Assembly (NCBI GenBank): GCA_944470555.2
Contig: OX104129.1
Span: 66,457,747 to 66,521,746 of the forward strand
Origin: Heterobilharzia americana
Lineage: Eukaryota > Platyhelminthes > Trematoda > Strigeidida > Schistosomatidae
DNA: 64,000 nt
Direction: 5' to 3'
Below the pieces are notes generated by a model. It did not search any database. It was given only the letters and a program-made list of their open reading frames with translations, and had not been told where the DNA came from. Below, one piece after another: positions 55,240-64,000 of this stretch; position 1 is the first letter of the stretch; every line of letters begins with the position of its first letter. Made by a program: the position numbers and the translations under genes.

Positions 55240-56510
55240 AGAGATTCTGTTATGAGACGTTCTTTAAAGTTGCTAAAACATTTCTAATAATTTCGATATT
55301 GTCAAAATCGACCTTATGACCTGAAATTATATCATGTAGAGCTATGGTTGCAATGTTTCCAAGTTTTTTTAGTTCTACTGGATTTCTGAGGGGTCGGGTG
55401 GAAGCTCTTCGGTGTTCATTTTTCCTAATTTTGATTTAACGGAAAGTTTGTCTTATGTATTTGCTGTATCACAGTCTGAGCATTTTATTTTATAAACACA
55501 ATTAGGTTGTGAATGTAGATGGATCTCGTCCTTTCAATGAACTAAGGTGCTTTGCAGTGTGTTTGGTGTTCTGTAGAACACTCTGATACTGTATTTGTTG
55601 AGCACTATTGTAATTTCATCCAAGATGTGTGTGATCTGTAAGGGATAACTATTGTTGAGGCCCATGATTTAGAAGTAGTTCTATGATCTGATTTCATGTT
55701 CATTTCTATTTTACGAGTGAACTTTACTGGATAATTATTCATTTTAATTACCTTGTTCACATATTTTTATTCCTTAACTCTCATTTTCATGCGTTACTAG
55801 AGTGTGTGCTCTCCATAAGAGACTGGAGACAACAGAAACTTCCACACTAAATGGATGTGATGAGTTTAAATCTAGATATTTGTTCGAATGTGTTGCTTTC
55901 CTGAAAATGGCTATACCTTCCCACTTAACAAGACAATAGGGGAAAGGTAGTTCCCCCTTATCCGTTTCTTTTCCTGAGCTGAACTTGATGTTGGGAGATC
56001 TCGAGTTCAGTTGATCTAAGAATGGCTGGTATGTCAAGTTTTAAAATTATGAATATCGTCAGTATATCTCAGCCATATTTTTAGGATTAGTAAGTGAGTG
56101 AAGACACTTCCTTCAAATGTACTCACAAATAGGTTAGCTACTATGGCTGAAACAGGTGAACCCATAGCAACACCGTCAGTTTGCTTGCATAGTTTTTCTT
56201 TATATGTGAGGTAAGTAGTCTCTAAGCCGAATTTCAGGGCCTTGATGATGTCACTGGTATTCAGTGGACATCTTTCTGTCAGTGATATGTCTCAGCCTAA
56301 TAAATTAGAAATAATATCTAGGCTATTATTGATTGGGATTTTAGTATATATAGAATTGATGTCATAGCTTACCATAATTTCATCTTCCCCAATTGTGAGT
56401 GAAGAAATTTCGGATTTAAAATCAAGCGAGTCTTTTATTGTGTATTCTGAGTGCTTTTGTAGGGGTTTAGTTTTAAGTGCTGATATGAAGATAGAGAGAA
56501 AAGACTAGTC
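55240..56510 (-). mobile_element. Penelope-like element, RT and following region
   Basis: From right to left on the minus strand: SYDINSIYTKIPINNSL (motif A region, about 56330-56390), KQTDGVAMGSPVSAIVANLF (motif B, about 56135-56195), RYTDDI (motif C, intact Asp pair, about 56060), the frame 55774-56037 with ATHSNKYLDLNSSHPFSVE, then at about 55430-55510 NCVYKIKCSDCD, the start of the GIY-YIG region. Stops in between make it inactive, but the RT core is the best preserved Penelope copy here. Confidence 0.85.
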
Positions 56511-58130
56511 TCGAGAGGCACCAATCAAAATGTACTTTATGTTATCACTTCTATATAGACAGACAAACAGAGTCGATCAGCCAATCAATAGGATTATTTT
56601 AAATAGCGAACTATATAATAGCAGTATTTTCCTTTGTTTTGGTCTTTCGACCCCATCGTGTCTTTTCCATTGATTAGTCGAGTCGAAAATCAAGTAGGAA
56701 ATTGTTGAATGTTGGTGGTTGACAGTCAATATCCGTGCATCGTTAGCGGCCATCGCACATAGTAGTTTTCGAATCATAAATTCTATTGACCATTCCAAAA
56801 TATGATCATCAAACCAAGAGACTCGCCATCACGATACACTTTGGTTGATATTAGACAAAATTATAAAAGGGATTACTCGCCAATGCTCAATCAATGTGTC
56901 TCATCTAAAACCCACAGGAAATTAATCACGGCTCGAACAGCTCTACGGTAACTTCTCTGACGTGAGCCTGGATCACATGAGGTACATCGGCTGACTCGAA
57001 GTTGCAGACACACCTTGCTATTTGGTGCTAACAAGCGTCCAGATCCAGGGTTTCCTACCGATTGCCTCTAAACACCTAACATCAAGCAGTACTCTGTTTA
57101 TGTTTGAGAATAATATTTACATGTATTCGGAAAAAAACTGTATCAGTCAGCGTAGTATTTCTCTGCGACTGATTACCATATGTCTAACTGCATAGTATCA
57201 ACAATTTAGGAATCATTTCAAACTTTAGTCTCAGCAGTCTTCGCTATCCTGTCATAACCACTAATCGCCGCAGAAATCCATTCAGAAGAATAACTGTACC
57301 AAATCTAATATAACCATAAAATCGTAGAAAAAATTTTAGAGAAGGAAATTCTTCTTAATACCTATACAATGGTATGTATTGAATTATTTTCACATGACTC
57401 TGAGTTTGAGATTACGTTTTTACGATGAGTTGAGTTCTATTCATCAAATCGACTACATAGCTCTTGTTAGTGGAGTAAGCACGTACAGTATATAGAACAG
57501 ACTTAGGTGCTATTCAGTCAGTCATAAGGGAATCAATTCAAGAAGTTGAAACACACCGACAAACGTTAACTTAAAAAAGCCAGCTTTAACCCCACGACTC
57601 CATTGCTTACACTGAAGGTCTCTCCGCTTCCTTCACCTAGACTTGAGGTTGGCAGACAGTGAATGGTATGAGGGCGACTGCAACATTTGTAGCGCATATC
57701 CAGATCACTGAAGTTGTTATTCCAACACGGCATATCTCAATGAACGATGACCTTCATGAGGCTTACACACGAGCTACCAGACATCGGAATTACTTACAGG
57801 GTGTTTTCACAGGATGCTAGTAATTCTACGAAGACATTGATGATCAAACATACAAACTTAGAGACTTTCATCAGGCGAAATTGGCCTCACTGATTTCTTT
57901 AATGCCCAACTTGGATAATTAATTATACAAGTACTTGTTTGGCAAATAATACCACTAGTCTTACACTTCATTTTTCAGCAAATCATCCTAACATTTCATT
58001 TCCAGTTGACTGAAATCGGATGCATTTTGAAGACATGAAATACGACCTAACAAAAACGTGCACGTCCGTGCAACAGGTAATAACCACACTTTTTGTGCGT
58101 GGGCAAACGACACTAACTGGCTGCGCAAAA
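56511..58130. other. No gene recognised
   Basis: Mixed sequence. A 73-codon minus frame at 56577-56798 is unassigned. Confidence 0.4.
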
Positions 58131-58134
58131 GTCA

Positions 58135-58220
58135 GTTGGTGGAGCGCGATTCGAGCCAATGACTGACAGACTGGAATTCAGGTGTTCAGACGAATGAGCC
58201 ATAATTCATAATGTCACCAT
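58135..58220 (-). repeat. tRNA-derived SINE, third family
   Basis: gcgcgattcgagccaatgac (B-box complement) and gacgaatgagccataattc (A-box complement), same arrangement as 31475 and 51985. Confidence 0.55.
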
Positions 58221-59015
58221 GACAAGACCTACTGATTTTCTCCTTGTATGTAGTAAACAAAATTGCCACTCACTATTTGGTAATCCTTTTGATGAGTACC
58301 ATCAATCCAACACTTATCTTGAAAGCTTCTCATAAAAGAAATCCCTACTGTAACCAACCTATTTAGAGAAAGCACTTTAAACTAGGGTTGCACATTGATT
58401 TCACATGTCAAAGGATTTCAAGATGAGAACTACTTCCCTTGAAGTTGAACAACCGACCAATAAGGGGCACTTCCAGCACTCAAAATATAACGTGTTACAA
58501 AACCATATGTTAGATGGTTATAGTTTAATAGTTGTAGATAAGTTGAAATCATGATGTCGATAGGTGCAAATAATCAGTGTTACAAAAACTAATCAAGATA
58601 AGGTGAAGTTACACATCCAAAGAAAAAACAAGAGAAAGAATAAAATATATGTCGACAGGACCAAAACAATACCAAATGAACAAGTTTCAAGTTGTTTACA
58701 AGTAATACAGCCTTGTTAATCGTGTACAGATTATACTTGTGGCTCAGCTTGTGCCAGTCATCGCAGTCTCCTCTAGTTGGTGAAAGAAAGTCTATAAAGT
58801 TCATTGCTAATCATAAACACCTCATCTTGGTTCAAAGTTAGCAGTCCTAATGAGACTTTTTCTGGTGTCGACCATACGCTAGTTCATAGTCCAACAAATG
58901 TCAGAAAGACAAAATCACTTTACAGCAGTACATAAAGAATAAGTGGGTATAAAAGTGATATAAAAGTCGAAAAACTCGCATATGAAGACATTTTTAAATG
59001 TGTTAGTAAAATGTC
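58221..59015. other. No gene recognised
   Basis: AT-rich sequence without supported features. Confidence 0.45.
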
Positions 59016-59019
59016 CAGG

Positions 59020-59215
59020 CATCACAAATCAGTGTACATCTGGACCATTGTGACTGACTTTCAGCGACCTCCAAACATTGGTCTCTACCGCCTCGAGAAC
59101 CCCATTCATGCAGTCTAGCACCTAGATGACCCAGACCACCAGTTAGAGACTTCATCGGCTGACCCCATACCTTGATATGGCCAATCCTTAGCCTTTTTCA
59201 ACCTAATCTGACCGA
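59020..59215 (-). mobile_element. LINE family C fragment
   Basis: The minus strand parallels 44990-45140: catcaaggtatggggtcagc, gatgaagtctctaactggtg, ttctcgaggcggtagagacc, cagtcacaatggtcc. The only family C copy here on the minus strand. Confidence 0.6.
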
Positions 59216-59564
59216 TTGAAATTGCACGTGAAAAAAGGTTTTGAGTCGTTGTGCGCAACACATGTCCGAGCCACGTCAGTAGGTGACGGTTTACAACCTA
59301 CATGTGTCATATTTACTCTAACCAGAAAGAATCTCAACAATAATCTTAAATAAAACATGCGACTCATCTTCAACCTTAACACTCTTTGCAGAACAGCCAT
59401 CCAATCACGCTGACATTATCACTTGATTTTTTTTTCAGGAACTAAAGTCTGTTTTAATTGGATGTCATAGCCTGTAACTTTCTCTCGTTGACTAGTCCAA
59501 GTCGGTCGGCTAAAATTGGTACATGAGCTTCTGTGCGGAGCCTTTCTATTTTCAGTCTTGGTAG

Positions 59565-59745
59565 TAATGATTACTGGCTAGGAGTGGAATTTAGGGCATG
59601 CTTTGTCTTACTGGGACCCAGTTAAAACTACCTGCCGCCTCCCATTGGATGCTATTCTCCCTGAGAATTGAACTCTTTACGTCAGACGCCAGAGCGTTAT
59701 CCACTCAGCCACGATGAACGCTCCTTGTCTAATGGGTATAGACTA
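59565..59745 (-). repeat. Decayed hammerhead SINE
   Basis: The tRNA-like head (gataacgctctggcgtctga read on the minus strand) and the ctagccagtaat end are recognisable. The ribozyme core is degraded (ctgggtcccagtaagacaaag). Confidence 0.55.
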
Positions 59746-60194
59746 TTATTTCTTGTAAATTTCCGTCGTTAGTCACTTTAGAGTGTTGTCCGAAAAAGAT
59801 ATATTCAGTCTACATAGTTTGGCTAGATGTGCAAAGAAACTGCATAGGACCTAACATACAGAATAGCATAAATTTGAGAAGTAAATACAACAATGATAAT
59901 TAAACTAAGGAAGCAAGAGAGAATATAATCGAAGGAGTAACTAGGAGCATTCAGATATTCCTGCGTGTGTTCACAAAACTACACACTATTCATCGATGCT
60001 TGTAATTTACCATTGATTAGTATACTAGATAGGATTGATGGGTCGCTTGGCAGAAAAACCTTTAAATGGGTGCTCCGCACTGTCTCAAGTTTCATTTTAA
60101 TGTTATTTGGTTGGTGTTGGTGACAGGAGACCAGTCAAGTCAGCCCAGTCCAATAATCAGCGGGAAATTACAATCATCAATGGACAATAAGTGA

Positions 60195-60395
60195 TACACA
60201 CTGGACAAGAGGTGGTCCTCGTGATTCAGTAACCTCGTGGATAACGTCCAGAAGTTCGAAGCAGTGGGCGCTGGATTCGAGTTCCAGTGGAAATACCATC
60301 ATTACAATAGAATCACATCTGGCTGGCCACGTATGATGAAGCGCACATCCTGGATTCCCCTGCTAGCTGCAACCAAGTAAATAACACCAGAACTT
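60195..60395 (+). repeat. Hammerhead SINE, decayed core
   Basis: Head ttcagtaacctcgtggataacg, B box ggattcgagttcc, then catctggctggccacgtatgatgaagcgcacatcctggattcc and ctagctgcaaccaagtaaat. The CUGAUGAG block is lost. Confidence 0.65.
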
Positions 60396-60561
60396 CACAC
60401 TGCCAACAGCCTCATGTGAATGGACTACGTTGTCAACATTTCCTAGTAGAAGTAGTAGATCGAACAGGGCAAGAGAAATTGAATGTAGAAAGTTCGTGGC
60501 GAAGGTGGATAAGGGAGCAGACACTTTTAACAAATGCAGTTAGTCACAACCACTTTAGGCA

Positions 60562-61076
60562 GTGAGTCACAGTAAGCACTCATGCAACCACAGCTGTTCG
60601 AGTAGTCCTCAGCAATGTGATAAATCTAACTGCCACTCTCTCGACCAAGTTCACTTCCGAATCAAGGAATACAACCGGCGTGAGGCTTTGTTTTGGCCAT
60701 TAGTTTTCTTCCAACCTAGTCATACTTCGACTAGCATTGCATGTTTTGGTGGGCAGCGTTACGGCATGCCTAACGTGCCATCGCCATTTCAGCTGGTGCG
60801 AATCTAAAATGTCACTGAAAGGCGATATCATTGTTTACAACTCTATACGTGAGCCCAATGTTGTCCACTGAGTGGTTAAATCACAGGCAAATAATGTTAC
60901 CAAGACAAAATGGCAAAAAACGGATTGCTATTGCTGTTCTGCCTAATGATACAGTTGCTTTCGTTGACAGATTATCACTGCTGAGTTTATGGCATCAGTA
61001 CACCATTAGCCATTCCAACTGTTGGGCAGATATGTCACCAGTTCGGACTGACTTAAGTTTTCAGAAAACTTATTAG
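60562..61076 (+). pseudogene. Possible Merlin-type DNA transposase remnant
   Basis: The frame 60831-61076 contains KKRIAIAVLPNDTVAF and HSNCWADMSPVRTDLSF. These resemble the 'pDRTAATL' and 'sDCWaAYs.L..LGF' blocks of Merlin/IS1016-type DDE transposases, which are known from schistosomes; the catalytic Asp of the second block would be Asn here. The preceding frame 60562-60807 is unrecognised. Terminal inverted repeats were not found. Confidence 0.3.
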
Positions 61077-61610
61077 ACAAGGTACCGTGTACGTTCGGTA
61101 ATAAGTCCTCCTCACAAGTTAAAACGTTGAGGAAAGATCATCCCAAACAAAAAACGCGTAACAGTAAGTCATCAAGATCCTGCTGTTTAAAATCGAACTG
61201 AAAAACTTATCTAAGTTACACAAAACATTTAAGGCATTACACCACTCTTCCTGTAAATAAGAATTCCTTAAAACATCGACCCCATTTCTCATAGGCAGTC
61301 TTTTATGAAGTACTCCACCTTGACGGGAGGGAAATGACTCCTACCATAAAAAAAGACACATTTATCTTTCACAAGGAATTTAAAACCACCGATCAGTGTT
61401 CCTCTCCCCGTAGTTGATCGTGCTAGGCATTCACTTGACTCATGAGTCGCAGCCTTGAATATTAACTACTGAGACTTGATCACTCAAGTATTGCTAGTAG
61501 GTGTGAAACTGCGTGAGTTTGCGGTCTAGCCCGTATGTCCACATGTGAGTACCCTTTGGAGTATAATATGGACCTCAAAGTTGGACACCTTTCACTAAGT
61601 ACATACACTT

Positions 61611-61808
61611 TCCAGCTGCTTCAACAGACTGGAAACAAAATGTAGTCAAGTCCTTATTGACGGATGCACTGAAGTTACTACTGTTTCTGAAACACCAGTT
61701 GATCTACTAGTTGCCATTACTGTAGAAGTTAACGTGACTGATGTAAAAGAATACTTGGACGAGGGGTCAAACGATTGTATCATTCTACAAACATCTTGGA
61801 CTGAATAG
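61611..61808 (+). CDS. Candidate terminal exon, about 64 codons
   Basis: After acceptor cactttccag (ending about 61614), a frame entered in phase 2 runs about 64 codons without Met to TAG at 61806-61808, through KCSQVLIDGCTEVTTVSETP and YLDEGSNDCIILQTSWTE. Balanced acidic composition suggests real coding sequence. No family recognised. No upstream exon identified in the repeats to the left. Confidence 0.38.
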   Translation, partial: SSCFNRLETKCSQVLIDGCTEVTTVSETPVDLLVAITVEVNVTDVKEYLDEGSNDCIILQTSWTE

Positions 61809-61824
61809 ATTATGACCATCCTAT

Positions 61825-62760
61825 CTTAATAAATTTCCTGATTGTAGTGGACTGGATCATGCAACAAACAGTGAGCAGCGAGAAGAGGGGGATACGTTGG
61901 CTGGACCGCGGAAAAGAACCTAGAAGATTTGGATTTCGCCGATGACTTGTGTCTGATGTCGCACAAACTTGAAGATCTACAGGCGAAAACTAACAAGTTG
62001 ACAGAAGAGGTGAGGCAGCGAAGACGGGACTTCCTTCAAGTGAACGTAGAGAAGACAGAGGTGATGAACATACCCAACCAACCCCACCAACAACAACAAG
62101 CTCCAATCACCATCAAGGAAACCTTAAAAAAAAGTAGCCTCCTTCACCTACTCAGGCAAGGCAGCACTGTTTCAACTACAGGCAGAGGTACAGACGAGGA
62201 TATCAAATCAGCCAGGATCGGAAAAGCAAGACATGCATTCATTAACCTGAAACCAGTGTGAAGATTCCTGCACTCAGCACAAAGAACAAGATCCAGATTT
62301 TCAACACCAACGTCAAGTCAGTGCTCATGTATGGTTCAGAGACTTGGCGCGTCACGAAAGGCACTTCCAACAAATTACAGACATTCGCCAACAACTGCCT
62401 ACGCTGGCTCGTTACTGAAGATCAGATGGACAGAAAGAATCAGCAACAAGGAACTCTGGGAACGAACCAATCGAGGACCTATCGCTGAACGAATATGCAG
62501 AAGAAAGTGGAGGTGGATTGGGCATGCACTGAGAAGGCCGATTGAGGACATCATGCGCCACGCCCTCGAGTGGAACCCAGATGGGAAGCGACGAGTTGAG
62601 CGTCTGAGGCGAGGGTGACATGGAGGAGATCGTGTGAGGAAGAAATGAGAGCTAGTGGGCTGTTGTGAAACCAAATTCAAAAAATTTCAAAGAACAGAGT
62701 GCACTGGAGACGTGCTAGTGAAGCCCTATGTTCCATTAGAAACCCAAGGGATAAATAAAA
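61825..62760 (+). mobile_element. RTE-like LINE, third copy (strongly 5-prime truncated)
   Basis: Starts in motif B (FLIVVDWIMQQTVSSEKRG), then LDFADDLCLMSHKLEDLQ (intact FADD), KSVLMYGSETWRVTKG (62258-62488) and RKWRWIGHALRRPIEDIMRH (62331-62618). The 3-prime tail ccctatgttccattag runs into the TA microsatellite. Frame breaks at about 61915, 62130-62260 and 62480. Same family as 15647-17698 and 28140-30575. Confidence 0.87.

Positions 62761-62761
<1 letters not shown>

Positions 62762-62832
<71 letters not shown>
62762..62832. repeat. TA dinucleotide microsatellite at the RTE tail
   Basis: About 35 TA units directly after the RTE 3-prime end (aaataaaatga). Confidence 0.95.
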
Positions 62833-62834
<2 letters not shown>

Positions 62835-63430
62835 TAGTATATGCTATCGTACATCTGTGCATTCAAAATTCTATAACGGCTCAAAATATGACAAGATGTG
62901 GATGTTTGCCAGTGTGAGCACCTCTAAGCAGTTTTGTCTCTATTAAGATTATTCTGGAAATAATGATTGGAATACCGATGAAGTTCGACTTTAGAAAACA
63001 AATGCTCAGAAAATTGCAAGTGGGTATGGTCTCCACCCAGAAAAATGATGTTCCTACATAAGTCTTAAATATAAGTACCTCAAGCCTAGTACATACCAAG
63101 TCTATGAACAGAGGCTCATCTGCATTCGTATAGATTATCACAACTGTCATGCACGTGAAATTACCAAGTCTAATGAAGAGTAAAATGCAGGATTTCGGTT
63201 ACTGACTTATTCAAATGACTCTGTAATACAAGACCGTGTAGAATGCTAAATTGAAACTATCTGGTGTTTGTGACATAAAAGCTAAGCAACCACCAAATTG
63301 GGAGATATCTATGAAGATTTACACTTTTTTGATATCCGAGATATCAGATACCAGTAACGAATAGGCATAAGTAATGATAAAGCCAGTATACATTTAACCC
63401 TTTGGCAAATTATTTCCTATTGGTTGCAAG
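62833..63430. other. No gene recognised
   Basis: An 89-codon minus-strand frame (62881-63150) is hydrophobic and unassigned. Confidence 0.35.
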
Positions 63431-63540
63431 CTATTTATCATGGACTGAAATCAGTTGGGGAACCATTGAAAACCCGGGGTACCGGACAGTTGTCTCGCAG
63501 TAGGTAGCACTAGTCAGTTTACCAACTTGAAGTCAATAAA
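63430..63540 (-). repeat. Second-family SINE 3-prime body
   Basis: catggactgaaatcagttgg, gaaccattgaaaa and accggacagttgtc are the body of the 26180-26400 family, here mostly as its complement. Confidence 0.4.
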
Positions 63541-63679
63541 ACCCCTACTTCCCTCCAAAATTCTATTTTCCATTGATTTATGCCTACCTACATATTTATT
63601 ATGACACTGATTCTTTGCGTGGTCCTATGGTTTTTCAGTTTCTCTTTCCAGCTAAACATACGCAGCTTTGAAGTACATT

Positions 63680-63685
63680 TTTATT
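63680..63685 (-). terminator. Polyadenylation signal AATAAA of the ATP synthase alpha gene
   Basis: AATAAA on the minus strand (tttatt on plus), 108 bases after the stop codon. The best placed signal for the ATP synthase alpha transcript. Confidence 0.55.
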
Positions 63686-63793
63686 GTTCATAAGACTAAG
63701 TAAAAAGTGCTGACGAAAACATGTAGATAACATGATGTAACTTATCATTTTTGTGTAAAAGTACTACTATAGTTGCATATATCATCTGATCTC

Positions 63794-64000
63794 CTATGCA
63801 GATACTTGGTAACCAGCTATGAAATCAACAACAATCTTCTTTAGTTTTTCATCAGTTTCTGGACTTAATTCTCCAACTTCACGAATAGTCCTTAGCAAAT
63901 CTTGGTGGTTTGCCAAGACAAACTTAAGGAAATCTTGTTCGAAGTGAACAATTTTCGATGGATCCAATTTATCCAAATGTCCTCGAACACCAGCATATAT
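63794..64000 (-). CDS. ATP5F1A: Mitochondrial ATP synthase F1 subunit alpha, C-terminal exon (partial)
   Basis: The minus strand is open from the right edge of the window to TAG 63794-63796: 68 residues that begin IYAGVRGHLDKLDPSKI and end FIAGYQVSA. This is the conserved end of the alpha subunit's C-terminal helical domain ('GVRGHLDKxxPSKI', 'LLRTIREVGELSPETDEKLK'). The subunit forms the alpha3-beta3 F1 head in the mitochondrial matrix and binds nucleotide at non-catalytic sites. Those sites and the Walker motifs lie upstream, outside the window. The frame shows no break and the C-terminal length agrees with the family. Confidence 0.93.
   Translation of the reverse strand: MYAGVRGHLDKLDPSKIVHFEQDFLKFVLANHQDLLRTIREVGELSPETDEKLKKIVVDFIAGYQVSA

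Noticed and set aside
62655..62862. Two frames with Ile-Tyr repeats on either strand
   Set aside because: Produced by the TA microsatellite; the same applies to 52756-53058.
1..64000. CRISPR arrays, bacterial operons, replication origins or phage attachment sites
   Set aside because: The sequence is eukaryotic with spliced genes and retroelements. No regularly spaced short repeats were seen; repeats present are dispersed SINEs or simple repeats.

Overview
The window is eukaryotic, AT-rich and dominated by repeats, and it most likely comes from a schistosome blood fluke (genus Schistosoma; species not resolved). The evidence is: tRNA-derived SINEs carrying hammerhead-ribozyme cores of the schistosome Sm-alpha type; RTE/SR2-like and CR1-like LINEs; several Penelope-like elements; a CsRn1/Boudicca-type Ty3/Gypsy element whose Gag has a CHCC (CX2HX9CX3C) box; and host exons separated by very short introns (35 nt).

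Layout. 1-2000 holds a decayed minus-strand CR1-like LINE. 3373-9011 is a complete Ty3/Gypsy element (415-bp LTRs, gag, pro, RT-RNase H, integrase). It is inserted in the last codons of a second minus-strand CR1-like LINE (3333-3372 plus 9012-about 12830). A plus-strand CR1-like LINE (about 12790-15646) meets a minus-strand RTE-like LINE (15647-17698) tail-to-tail on an ATT tract. 18596-22433 is the main host-gene island: an unrecognised minus-strand gene lies head-to-head with a plus-strand TMEM115 (Golgi rhomboid-like membrane protein) homologue. 23358-23428 is a lone signal-peptide-like first exon. From 25 kb to 62 kb the sequence is a patchwork of hammerhead SINEs, other tRNA-derived SINEs, Penelope-like fragments, RTE copies and at least five copies of a third LINE family, with no convincing host gene except a possible terminal exon at 61611-61808. 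At the right edge (63794-64000, minus) is the last coding exon of the mitochondrial ATP synthase alpha subunit.

How it works together. The two recognised host genes are unrelated housekeeping functions (Golgi membrane protein; F1 ATPase). Everything else is mobile DNA in which non-autonomous SINEs presumably rely on LINE machinery. The Gypsy copy shows a textbook minus-1 frameshift signal between gag and pol and almost identical LTRs, yet its pol has at least five single-base frame breaks. The TMEM115 homologue has one similar break in a G run. That pattern raises the question of indel errors in the assembly, as opposed to true decay.

All identifications come from reading translations, motifs and repeats by eye. 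Boundaries of decayed repeats are approximate (tens of bases).
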